64,000 nucleotides of DNA, taken from contig NZ_BNAY01000007.1 in assembly GCF_014654365.1 (NCBI RefSeq), positions 286,170 to 350,169 of the forward strand, given 5' to 3'. The stretch comes from Amycolatopsis oliviviridis (GTDB taxonomy: Bacteria; Actinomycetota; Actinomycetes; Mycobacteriales; Pseudonocardiaceae). This document shows, one piece after another, positions 26,259-34,733 of this stretch (the first letter of the stretch is position 1; the number at the start of each line of letters is the position of its first letter). The position numbers were made by a program, and so were the translations under genes. The notes under the pieces were generated by a model. It was not told where the DNA came from, ran no database searches, and saw only the letters and a program-made list of their open reading frames with translations.

Positions 26259-29200
26259 CTACGGCTCTTCCGTCTCGGTCAGCGGTGTCTGCACTAGCCG
26301 GACCGACCTGCGACGGTTGATGAACTGCGCGCGGCCGGCGGGCAGCACCCGGGGTTTGAGGTTCCCGAGGAATGCTCCCTCGGTCTTGGGACAGGACAGC
26401 AGCAGCGCCGGCGTGCCGAGCTCCCACATGCGGCGGATGGCCGAGTTGCCCATCGACCGGCTTGCACCCGCGGTGCTGCGAGCCAGGATCACGTGGATCC
26501 CGACGTCGGACGCTTGGGCGAGGACCGGCATCAGCGCCTGCAACGGGCCCGCGCTGCCCGCCGACTCGGACAGCTCGAAGTCGTCGATGATGATGTAGAG
26601 CCGTCCGCCCTGCCACCAGTCACGCAGCGGCAGCCTGCTGGGGCTGATTTCCGGCCCGGGAATGCGCTTTTCGATCACCGAGGCCGCACCCGCGATCGAC
26701 TTCGTCAGTGCCTCCGCCCCGACCGCGTACTCGAGCTGGTACTCGGCTGGGATCGAATCCCGCAGTTCGCGCCGGAAGTCGCCGAACATGACGCGGGCTT
26801 CGTCCGGGCTGTGGTGCGCCACCACCGACCGGGCGATGTGCCGCAACAGGTTCGTCTTCCCGGTTTCGGCGTCTCCGTAGATCAGCAGGTGCGGGCTGGC
26901 GTCGAAGTCGTGCCATTCGGGTTCCAGGTGCACGTCCTCGAGACCGAGCGCCATCCGCATCTCGGCGGACGGTGTGGGGGCGTGCGGCCCTGGCAGATCC
27001 TTCACGAGCAGCGTCTGCGGCAGGAGCCGGACCTGTGGCGCGCGAGGTGCTCCCGGCGGCGCCAGAGACTCCGCGAGTTCGACTGTGGCGTCGGCGAGGT
27101 CGTCCGTGCGGGACTCGCCGTCGATCCGCGGCAGCGCGGCGAGGAAGTGCAGCCGGTCCGGTGTGATGCCCCGGCCGGGGATGGCGGGCACGGTGGCGGC
27201 GAACCGGCTGTTGATCTCCGAATCGACCGGGTCGCCGAGTTTGAGCTCGAAGCGGGTACCGATGACGTCCCGCAGCCAGGGCCGCATTTCCGACCACCGG
27301 TTGGACGCGACCACGAGGTGGATGCCGAAGCTGAGGCCCCGCGCGGCGAGTTCGGTGAACTTCTCCTCCAGGTCCTCGAAATCCTGGCGGATGGTGTACC
27401 AGCCGTCGATGACCAGGAAGACGTCACCGTAGGGATCGATGTCGCGGTACTGGCCCTTCGCGCGGGCGCGCCGGTAGCTGGCCATCGAATCGATGTTGTG
27501 CTCGGCGAAGATGGCCTCGCGCTTGGCCATCAGGTTCGTCACTTCGAGCACGGTGCGGGTGACCCGGTCCCGGTCGAGCCGGTTGGCGATGCTCCCGATG
27601 TGCGGCATCGCCGCGAGCGCGGACAGCGTCCCGCCGAAGTCGAGGCAATAGAACTGGACCTGCTCCGCGGTGTGGGTGACGGCGAGCGCGCAGATCAGCG
27701 TCCGCAGGATGGTGCTCTTGCCGCTCTGCGGTCCGCCGACCACCGCGGCGTTGCCCTTGCTGCCGGAGAGATCGGCGAGCAGCAGCTCACGCCGTTGCTG
27801 CGCGGGCAGGTCGATCAGTCCCACCGGGACGATCAGGTCCGCGGTGTCCAGTTCGCCGACCGGGCGCGGACCGTACCGCGGGTGGTCCACCAGTGGCGGC
27901 AGAAGCTGATCCAGCGTGGCGGAGACCTTCAGCGGCGGCAGCCACACCTGGTGCGCCCGGGGCCCGATTCCGCGCAGCCTGCCGATCAACACGTCGATGA
28001 CTGTTTCGGTGCCTTCGTCGGACTGGTCGTCCTCTTCGAGCGGTTCGGGCGGGGCGGTGACGGGGGAGTCGACGAACCGCGTGCTGAACGGGACGATGTG
28101 CTGCTCGACCGCGAGACCCTTCTGCCGTCGTTTCGCCCGGTAGGGCGCGGACGAATAGGCGCCCTTGAACCGCACCAGCGACGTCGTGTCCGGCCGGAGA
28201 TAGCCGTTTCCTGGGCTGTTGGGGAGTTCGTAGGCGTCGGGTACGCCGATGACGTTCCGGCTTTCCATGGCGGAGAAGGTGCGCAGGCCGATGCGGTAGG
28301 AGAGGTGGGTTTCGACCTTGTGGATGCGTCCTTCGTCGAGTCGCTGGGAGGCGAGCAGGAGGTGGACGCCGAGGCTTCGGCCGAGGCGTCCGATCATGGC
28401 GAACACGTCGATGAACTCGGGTTTGCTGGAAAGCATTTCGGAGAACTCGTCGACGACGATGAACAGCGCGGGCATCGGTTCCAGCGGGACACCCTGCGCC
28501 CGCGCGGCCTCGTAGTCCCGGCGGGACGCGTAGTTGCCCGCCGCTCGCAGATGTTCCTGACGGCGGTTCATTTCGCCGGTGAGGGCGTCCTGCATGCGGT
28601 CCACGAGTTCGAGTTCCCCGGCGAGGTTGGTGATGACCGCCGAGGTGTGCGGCAGCTGGTCGAAGCCCAGGAACGCCGCACCGCCCTTGAAGTCCACCAG
28701 GACGAAGTTCAGGTCGTCGGAGGAGTGCGTGGTCGCCAGGGCGAGCACCAGGGTGCGGAGAAGCTCACTCTTGCCCGAGCCGGTCGCGCCGACGCACAGC
28801 CCGTGCGGGCCCATACCGTCCTCGGCCGCTTCCTTGATGTCCAGTTCCAGCGGTGATCCGGCCCCCGCGATGCCGATCGGCACTCGCAGCCGGCGTTTGC
28901 CGGTCATCCGCTCGCGCCGGTATCGCACCGGATCGAAGGTCGCCACGTCGCCGATGCCGAGCAGGTTCGCGAGATCGTAGTCGGCGGCCATCGGCTCTTC
29001 GTCCTCGCTGGCCTCGCCGACCCGGAACCGCGCCATCGTCCGCGCCAGGGCGTTCGCCGCGATCTCACTGAGATCGTCGGGACGGCACAGGGCGGCGGTC
29101 TCCTGCTTGCCCACCCTGTCGAAGGAAACGGTCCGGGCCTCGTCGGCGTCGACCTCCAGGAACAGGGCTCCGGCACGCTGTTGCCAGGGCAGGGAACCGG

Positions 29201-30236
29201 AGACGTCGACGATGACGGCGTTGCGATAGCCCTCGTCGGCCATCCGGTGGTCGGCGGGCACGCTCACCCCGTCGAGGACGAGGACGACGAAGGGCTCGGA
29301 AGCAGTGATCGGGGTGTCGGCCTCGAACCGCGGCCTGCCGGTGAAGGAGGGACCGCCGAGCAGCAGTTCGGCCTGGTTGATGTCGTGGGCCGCGAGCCGC
29401 CGGGCGCCCGCCGCGTCCCGGCTGTCGGCGTCTTGGTTGTGCGGAAGCCATTTGAGCCAGTCCCAGCGCTCCAGCCGCCGTTCGTCGGCGCAGACCGCGA
29501 TGCGGACGTCGCCGGGCGCGTGCGCCGTCGCCAGCTGGGCGAGGATCGCCCGGACCAGGCCGAGTACCGCGTCGTCGTCCCCGCTGAACTGAATCTGGCC
29601 GAAACCGCGCAGGTACACCGCGATCGGCGAATCGGGCAGGGTGTTGTAGGCGCGCATGAAGCGGCGCAGGGCGTGGGCCGTCAGCGGCTCCAGGTCCTCG
29701 ATCGGCTGGCTTTCCGGCTGCACCAGCTTGTGCGCCGAACGCTGCTTGCCCAGCCCCAGCCGGATCTCACCGAAGTCGTCGTGCGCCGGCCGGCGTTCCC
29801 AGAGCCGGTAGCCGAGTGCCATGGACCACAGCGAGTGGGGATCCGGGTGGATCCAGCGGGCCGCTTTCCGCTGCGCCACCAGGGAACCGCGTACCTTCTT
29901 GCGCAACTGGCCGAGATAGCGGATGTAGTCGCGCCGGTGACCGTTCAGTTTCTGTTTGTGAGTGACGGAGTTCCTCAGCATCTGGGTGATGAGCATGCCG
30001 ATGGCCGACACGACCATCAGGCCGCCGCCGACATAGGCGAACGCCCCGGCGCCGGGCCGGACGAACATCATCACCATCGCCAGCGAGCCGAGCCCCATGG
30101 GGGCGTACATCAGCACCGAACTGATCCCGCCGCCTGTGTTCTCCGGCACACCGGGTGGTGGCTGCAGTTCGATTTCGGTGTCCGGGACCGGCGGTTTGGG
30201 CCGTCGGGCCCGCCGGGCGAATAGCGTTGTACTCAC
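26259..30236 (-). CDS. eccC: EccC, FtsK/SpoIIIE-type ATPase of ESX
   Basis: A 1,325-residue fused EccCa+EccCb motor. Two membrane helices lie at about residues 40-90. Three ATPase domains follow, with Walker A lysines at 489 (GATGSGKSELL), 840 (GGPQSGKSTIL) and 1127 (GDAETGKTNLL). Walker B is intact in the first (FIVVDEFSEM), but is IDGW in the second and IDDF in the third, as is common in EccC, where the first domain is the main engine. It recognises and drives WXG100-type substrates through the membrane. GTG start with AAGGGAG upstream. Divergent from eccD; shares a 132-base control region with it. Confidence 0.95.
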   Translation of the reverse strand: MSTTLFARRARRPKPPVPDTEIELQPPPGVPENTGGGISSVLMYAPMGLGSLAMVMMFVRPGAGAFAYVGGGLMVVSAIGMLITQMLRNSVTHKQKLNGHRRDYIRYLGQLRKKVRGSLVAQRKAARWIHPDPHSLWSMALGYRLWERRPAHDDFGEIRLGLGKQRSAHKLVQPESQPIEDLEPLTAHALRRFMRAYNTLPDSPIAVYLRGFGQIQFSGDDDAVLGLVRAILAQLATAHAPGDVRIAVCADERRLERWDWLKWLPHNQDADSRDAAGARRLAAHDINQAELLLGGPSFTGRPRFEADTPITASEPFVVLVLDGVSVPADHRMADEGYRNAVIVDVSGSLPWQQRAGALFLEVDADEARTVSFDRVGKQETAALCRPDDLSEIAANALARTMARFRVGEASEDEEPMAADYDLANLLGIGDVATFDPVRYRRERMTGKRRLRVPIGIAGAGSPLELDIKEAAEDGMGPHGLCVGATGSGKSELLRTLVLALATTHSSDDLNFVLVDFKGGAAFLGFDQLPHTSAVITNLAGELELVDRMQDALTGEMNRRQEHLRAAGNYASRRDYEAARAQGVPLEPMPALFIVVDEFSEMLSSKPEFIDVFAMIGRLGRSLGVHLLLASQRLDEGRIHKVETHLSYRIGLRTFSAMESRNVIGVPDAYELPNSPGNGYLRPDTTSLVRFKGAYSSAPYRAKRRQKGLAVEQHIVPFSTRFVDSPVTAPPEPLEEDDQSDEGTETVIDVLIGRLRGIGPRAHQVWLPPLKVSATLDQLLPPLVDHPRYGPRPVGELDTADLIVPVGLIDLPAQQRRELLLADLSGSKGNAAVVGGPQSGKSTILRTLICALAVTHTAEQVQFYCLDFGGTLSALAAMPHIGSIANRLDRDRVTRTVLEVTNLMAKREAIFAEHNIDSMASYRRARAKGQYRDIDPYGDVFLVIDGWYTIRQDFEDLEEKFTELAARGLSFGIHLVVASNRWSEMRPWLRDVIGTRFELKLGDPVDSEINSRFAATVPAIPGRGITPDRLHFLAALPRIDGESRTDDLADATVELAESLAPPGAPRAPQVRLLPQTLLVKDLPGPHAPTPSAEMRMALGLEDVHLEPEWHDFDASPHLLIYGDAETGKTNLLRHIARSVVAHHSPDEARVMFGDFRRELRDSIPAEYQLEYAVGAEALTKSIAGAASVIEKRIPGPEISPSRLPLRDWWQGGRLYIIIDDFELSESAGSAGPLQALMPVLAQASDVGIHVILARSTAGASRSMGNSAIRRMWELGTPALLLSCPKTEGAFLGNLKPRVLPAGRAQFINRRRSVRLVQTPLTETEEP

Positions 30237-30368
30237 GTGCTCTCCCTTGGTGAGCCGACTTCCCCTTTTTCTGGCCGGTGGTCCCGGAGCGGGCCGCGGC
30301 GACTGTTCGCGGCATTACCGTCGGGACCGGTCTCGTGGCTGGACCGGCTAGGGAAGGGCCTTGGGCTG
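30237..30368. promoter_or_regulatory. Divergent eccC / eccD promoter region
   Basis: 132 bases between the GTG of eccC (-) and the ATG of eccD (+). Both ESX operons must start here, giving balanced expression of the motor and the membrane channel. No strong consensus elements are seen. Confidence 0.4.
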
Positions 30369-31763
30369 ATGGAAGAGCAAACACAGCATCGCACAACAAG
30401 CTCGGCGAGGCTACGGTTCGTTTTGGGTGATCAGGTGCGGGATCTCGCACTCCCGGCGGAGGTTCCGCTGGTGGATCTGCTGCCCGCGGTCCTCATCCAG
30501 TTCGGCGCCGAGATGATCGAGCAAGGTGCGGAACACGAAGGGTGGGTACTACAACGGGTCGGCGAGGCGGCGCTGGACGAAGACCGCACGCTGACGCAAT
30601 TGAACGTCTTCGACGGCGAGACCCTCCATCTGCGGCCTCGCGCGGACCAGCTCGCCGCGATCGACTACGACGATCTGGTCGACGGCGTCGGTGAGCAGGT
30701 CCGAGAGCATCCGGGCGCGGTCACCCCCGCGCGCGTGCGCTGGTTGTTCCACACCAGCGCCATGGTCACACTCCTTCTCAGCCTGTGGCTGGTGTTCGCC
30801 GAATCCGCCTTGGTGGGACAGGTTCTGCTTTCAGCGGGACTGACGCTGGTGCTGCTGGTGGCGGGCGCTCTCGTCGCGCGCGGGGCGGCGAAGCCGGAAT
30901 CGGCGGTGATCCCGGTGGCGGCCGCCGTCGGGCATGCGGCGCTTACCGGGCTCCTGCTGGTGGAGATGGTCGATCCGGCGGCGAACTCCATGGTGAAGAT
31001 CACCGGGGCCGCAGCGGGTGCCCTGCTGGCCCTCATGGCCGGGCTCATCGCGGTCGCGGACGCGGCGCTGCTCTTCGTCGGCGCGATCCTGTTCGCCGCG
31101 GTCTTCCTGATCACCGGGCTGATCGGTTCGGTGACCCCGGCCACCTTCGCCCAGACGACAGCGGTCGGCTTGGTGCTGTCGCTGATCCTGGGACTCTTCA
31201 TACCCACCGCGGCTTTTCGGCTCTCCGGACTGACCCTGCCGATGTTGCCGACCGGTGCCGAAGAACTGCACGAGGACATCGATTCGGTGCCGCACAAGGT
31301 GGTGGTGGATCGCGGCGCGGCGACGTTCGGCTATTCGACGGCGTTGTACACCGGGCTCGGGCTGGCGCAGGCGATCCTGCTGCCGTTGCTGATCGTCGAC
31401 GGTGACGTCTGGCACATGACGCTTTCCCTGCTGATGACACTGCTCCTGCTGCTGCGTTCCCGGCATCCGAACGGGATGATCCAGCGGTGCGCGGTGCTGC
31501 TGCCCGCGGGAGCCGCGCTCATGGTGAACGTCGTCGCCTGGGGTGAGGCGATGCCGCCCGCCACCCGTTTCCTCTTGGTGATCCCGCTGATCATGATCGC
31601 CGGACTGTTCCTGCTGGGCGGGGAACACTTGCCCGGTAAACGATTCCGGCCGTATTGGGGTCGCGCGGTGGAGATCTTCGAGCTGATCACCGCGATCGCC
31701 ATCCTGCCGATCCTGTTCCAGGTCCTGCACGTCTACACCTTCATGCGGAACCTGGCCGGCTGA
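30369..31763 (+). CDS. eccD: EccD, ESX integral membrane channel component
   Basis: A 464-residue protein. Residues 1-95 form the ubiquitin-like (YukD) cytoplasmic domain (RLRFVLGDQVRDLALPAEV), followed by about eleven hydrophobic helices from residue 125 to the end. This is the standard EccD layout; it forms the membrane barrel of the ESX translocon. The ATG at 30369 is chosen because the frame upstream is not ubiquitin-like. Its stop overlaps the start of eccB (ATGA). Confidence 0.92.
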   Translation: MEEQTQHRTTSSARLRFVLGDQVRDLALPAEVPLVDLLPAVLIQFGAEMIEQGAEHEGWVLQRVGEAALDEDRTLTQLNVFDGETLHLRPRADQLAAIDYDDLVDGVGEQVREHPGAVTPARVRWLFHTSAMVTLLLSLWLVFAESALVGQVLLSAGLTLVLLVAGALVARGAAKPESAVIPVAAAVGHAALTGLLLVEMVDPAANSMVKITGAAAGALLALMAGLIAVADAALLFVGAILFAAVFLITGLIGSVTPATFAQTTAVGLVLSLILGLFIPTAAFRLSGLTLPMLPTGAEELHEDIDSVPHKVVVDRGAATFGYSTALYTGLGLAQAILLPLLIVDGDVWHMTLSLLMTLLLLLRSRHPNGMIQRCAVLLPAGAALMVNVVAWGEAMPPATRFLLVIPLIMIAGLFLLGGEHLPGKRFRPYWGRAVEIFELITAIAILPILFQVLHVYTFMRNLAG

Positions 31764-33184
31764 TGAAATCACGCAAAGATCAGGTCCAGGCCTACTTCTT
31801 CGTGGTGGGCAGGCTGGCCGCCGCGGTCACCCACGGGAAACCCGACATCCTGGAAGCGCCGAGCAAACGAATGACGACCGGGACAGTGCTCGGCTTCGTG
31901 CTCGCCGCGGTCATCACGGGAATCTTCGGCATCTACGGCATGTTCGTGCCCCCCACGGGGAACACCGCCTGGCGGCAGGAGGGCGCGATCGTGATGGACA
32001 AGGTGAGCGGTGCTCGCTACGTCTATCTCGGCGGGCAACTACGCCCGGTGCCCAACTATTCCTCGGCCCGGCTGGTGTCCGGCACCGGCGAAGTGACCTC
32101 TGTCGCGCCCGGCGCGCTGGCGGGTACCACCGTCGGGCAGCCGATCGGTATCCCCGACGCGCCCGATTCCCTGCCGGCGGCCGACAAACTGAACCCCGGA
32201 CCGTGGTCGGTGTGCCTGCGGCCCGCCGACATCCCGGTCCGCGGACAGCCGGCGGAGGTCACCCTGCTGCTGGGCGGTCCCGGTGGCGAGGTGCTCGGCG
32301 ACGACAAAGGACTGCTGGTGTCCGTTCCGGGTGGGAAGACCTACCTCGTCGCGGGCGGGAAGCGGTTCTGGGTACCGGGCCGTTCAGCCATCGCCGCACT
32401 GGGCTACAGCGCGATCCGGCCCCTCGACGTCACCTCGAACTGGCTGAACACTATCCCGCAGGGCGCCGATCTGAACGCGCCGGCCGTACCGGGAACCGGG
32501 GAGACAGGGCCGGTGCTCGAAGGACGGCAGAGCCTGATCGGCCAGGTTTACCAGGTGCGCAACACCGCGCTGGGTACCGAGCAGATCTACGTGGTCCGCC
32601 GGGACGGCCTCGCCGCGATCAGCAGGACCGTCGCCGCGCTGCTGCTGGCCGCGCCGACCACGCGGCAGGCCTATCCCGATCTTCCGGTCGAGCCCATTCA
32701 GGTGGGACCGGCGGCGCTCACCGGCGTGCCGATCACGGCGGCCTCCGGTCTGCCGAACGACCTGCCGCCGGTGCCGCCGGAAATCGTCACGCCCCCGGTC
32801 GGCACCCAGTCCTGTGTACGCCACACCTCCGGCGGCGCGGGAGATCCGAATGTGGTGACCGAGTTGCTGCCCGGCGACCGGGTCACCCAGGTCTCCGCCC
32901 CGCTCGGCAAACATCAGGCGGGCAAGACCGCCGACCGGATCTCCATTCCGGCGGGCGGGGGTCTCCTCGCGCGGAACCGGTCGGCGTCCGGTACCGGCGG
33001 CGTCATCTACCTCGTCACCGAGGTCGGGAAGAAGTACGCCCTCGCCGACGAGGGCACGATCACCGCGCTCGGGTACACCGAAGGCACCGCCGTCACCGTC
33101 GACGGGCAACTGCTCAACCTGCTGCCGACGGGGCCGGTGCTCAGCGTGGGCGCCGCCAGGGAGACCCAGGCCGTACAGCAGTGA
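31763..33184 (+). CDS. eccB: EccB, ESX membrane-anchored extracytoplasmic component
   Basis: A 473-residue type VII secretion protein. The N-terminus KSRKDQVQAYFFVVGRL is the family signature. One membrane helix lies at about residues 38-62, and a large extracytoplasmic domain carries the two conserved cysteines (WSVCLRP and TQSCVRH) that form a disulfide in EccB. It bridges the channel and the outer face of the membrane. Start overlaps the eccD stop by four bases. No EccE gene follows it. Confidence 0.93.
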   Translation: MKSRKDQVQAYFFVVGRLAAAVTHGKPDILEAPSKRMTTGTVLGFVLAAVITGIFGIYGMFVPPTGNTAWRQEGAIVMDKVSGARYVYLGGQLRPVPNYSSARLVSGTGEVTSVAPGALAGTTVGQPIGIPDAPDSLPAADKLNPGPWSVCLRPADIPVRGQPAEVTLLLGGPGGEVLGDDKGLLVSVPGGKTYLVAGGKRFWVPGRSAIAALGYSAIRPLDVTSNWLNTIPQGADLNAPAVPGTGETGPVLEGRQSLIGQVYQVRNTALGTEQIYVVRRDGLAAISRTVAALLLAAPTTRQAYPDLPVEPIQVGPAALTGVPITAASGLPNDLPPVPPEIVTPPVGTQSCVRHTSGGAGDPNVVTELLPGDRVTQVSAPLGKHQAGKTADRISIPAGGGLLARNRSASGTGGVIYLVTEVGKKYALADEGTITALGYTEGTAVTVDGQLLNLLPTGPVLSVGAARETQAVQQ

Positions 33185-33442
33185 GCGGTTGTGAAAGGAG
33201 CTTCGAGTCTCGCATTCTCAAGGGATTCTCAAGGGCTCCTTGACGAAATTGCGATTGTGCGAGAAAGGGGTTTCAGGTGGCACTGAAGTGGATTTCGTGA
33301 GCCGACTTCCTATCATTGTCCGACCAGGGCGGAAAACGGCCGAACAGGTGACTCCTGGCATTTAATCTTTGATTGTGGTCGTGCCGACTACGAAACGTAG
33401 GGCTCGTCAACGTCGTAGCAGCGAACGCAGGAGGAATTGAGA
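33185..33442 (+). promoter_or_regulatory. Control region upstream of the esx genes
   Basis: 258 bases between eccB and the first small esx-type gene. It contains a perfect 11-base tandem direct repeat (ATTCTCAAGGG at 33214-33224 and 33225-33235) and a short palindrome CTACG-AAA-CGTAG at 33388-33400. A strong ribosome site (GCAGGAGGA) precedes the next gene. It likely holds a separate promoter allowing high esx expression. Confidence 0.45.
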
Positions 33443-33772
33443 ATGTCGAACACCCAGCTCAATAGCAACGACATCAACGCGCAGGCCAGGGCGCACGATG
33501 AGACCGCCGACAACATCAGCGGCCAGCTCGACCAGTTGCGGTCGCAGATCGAGATGACCCTCGCCGCCAGCAACAGCGCGGCGACCAAAGCGCTCAGCAC
33601 CACCTGCACCAACTGGGTGGAGTCGATGCGCAAGTCGACGATCGAGCACCTGCGGACGATGGCGCAGAACATGCGTGCGGAGGCGGGCCACGGCGAGGCG
33701 ACCGACGCCGACAACATGCAGCGCATCCTCAGCATCCCGATGGAGACCGGCAACTTCCTGGGCGCTTCCTGA
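33443..33772 (+). CDS. WXG100-like ESX protein (WVE variant)
   Basis: A 109-residue helical-hairpin protein of EsxA/EsxB size. Two long amphipathic helices flank a turn near residue 59 where the sequence is NWVES rather than the usual WxG. A polar N-terminus resembles ESAT-6-family partners. It lies 45 bases before a canonical WXG100 gene, so the two probably form the secreted heterodimer. The RBS is strong. Family membership is inferred from size, helical pattern and position. Confidence 0.7.
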   Translation: MSNTQLNSNDINAQARAHDETADNISGQLDQLRSQIEMTLAASNSAATKALSTTCTNWVESMRKSTIEHLRTMAQNMRAEAGHGEATDADNMQRILSIPMETGNFLGAS

Positions 33773-33817
33773 TCTTCAGGACCCCACCACAACCTTTTCA
33801 CCTCAAGGAGACTTCAC

Positions 33818-34111
33818 ATGGCTGACGGAACGATCACTTACGACTACCCGGCGCTCGAAGAGTGTGTTTCGGCGATGCAGCAGCGCGCCAACGCCATCCA
33901 GAACGAGACCGACGACCTCGCCGCCGGTGCGCAGCGCCTCATCGACGCCGGCTGGTCGGGTGCGACGGCGGACGCCTACAAGAAGCTCGCGGACGACCTC
34001 CGGAACGACCTGGTCGCCAACCGCGAGAACCTGGAGAACCTCAAGCGTGCGCTCAGCGACGGTGCGGGCGGCATGCAGTACACCGACAAGAACGGCGCGA
34101 AGGCCTTCTGA
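33818..34111 (+). CDS. WXG100 (ESAT-6 family) protein
   Basis: A 97-residue canonical WXG100 protein: helix, turn with GWSGAT at residues 45-50, helix, and a short tail. Its size and motif match EsxA/EsxB. AAGGAG precedes the ATG. It is followed by a strong hairpin terminator at 34118-34152, so the pair can be expressed at higher level than the downstream genes. Secreted partner of the gene before it. Confidence 0.9.
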   Translation: MADGTITYDYPALEECVSAMQQRANAIQNETDDLAAGAQRLIDAGWSGATADAYKKLADDLRNDLVANRENLENLKRALSDGAGGMQYTDKNGAKAF

Positions 34112-34117
34112 TCGTCA

Positions 34118-34152
34118 CGGTGTGCCGGGTGTACCGCCCGGCACACCGTTTT
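34118..34152 (+). terminator. Intrinsic terminator or attenuator after the esx pair
   Basis: A perfect 12-base-pair stem (CGGTGTGCCGGG at 34118-34129, CCCGGCACACCG at 34137-34148) with a 7-base loop, followed by TTTT at 34149-34152. It begins seven bases after the WXG100 stop codon. Confidence 0.8.
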
Positions 34153-34197
34153 CCTTGAACACTGCGTCAGTCGCAGCCGAAAGCGCGGGGAGTGGCC

Positions 34198-34644
34198 ATG
34201 TCCACCAAATTCGACGGCGACGCCATCAGGGCGTCGGCCGGCAACATCGGCAAGATCATGGACGACATGAGTGCGTTCGAAGCGTTGAAGCCGCAATGGC
34301 CGAACGCGGGAAAGTTCAAACTCGCCGTCTGGCTCGAGCGGGTCGTCGACGACCGCCGGAACGGTATCGTCGCGCACGCGGAGCATCTCAAGATCGCCTT
34401 CGCGGAGATCGAGGAAAAGCTCAACGCCATCGCGAACGATTTCGAGAACGCGGACGGTGAGAACGCCGAAAAGATCAAGAACAGCCTCGCCGAACTCGAA
34501 GGCCTGATCATCGGTGAAGTCAACGACTTCGACACCGACACCGAGAACGAGCAGCACAACCACACCACGGATCCCGGTGCTGCCAACGATGCGCACGACG
34601 GTGACGGGTACAACGACAACATGAACGACGAGGTCACCACCTGA
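34198..34644 (+). CDS. Acidic ESX-associated protein of unknown function
   Basis: A 148-residue protein: a helical first two-thirds (residues 1-110) and a very acidic, Asn/Asp/Glu-rich tail ending NDEVTT. The helical part has W residues (KPQWPN, LAVWLERVV) but no WxG turn. GGGGAG lies five bases before the ATG at 34198; a GTG two codons upstream is also possible. It lies between the esx pair and the large EspB-like proteins, so it is probably an ESX substrate or chaperone. I recognise no named family. Confidence 0.6.
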   Translation: MSTKFDGDAIRASAGNIGKIMDDMSAFEALKPQWPNAGKFKLAVWLERVVDDRRNGIVAHAEHLKIAFAEIEEKLNAIANDFENADGENAEKIKNSLAELEGLIIGEVNDFDTDTENEQHNHTTDPGAANDAHDGDGYNDNMNDEVTT

Positions 34645-34733
34645 CCTCGGCCTCCAACAGGAACAGGTCGGTCCGCGGGCTCACCGCGGCTGTCGGCCTC
34701 GGTATTGGCTGCCATCTCGGTTAAGGATTATTC

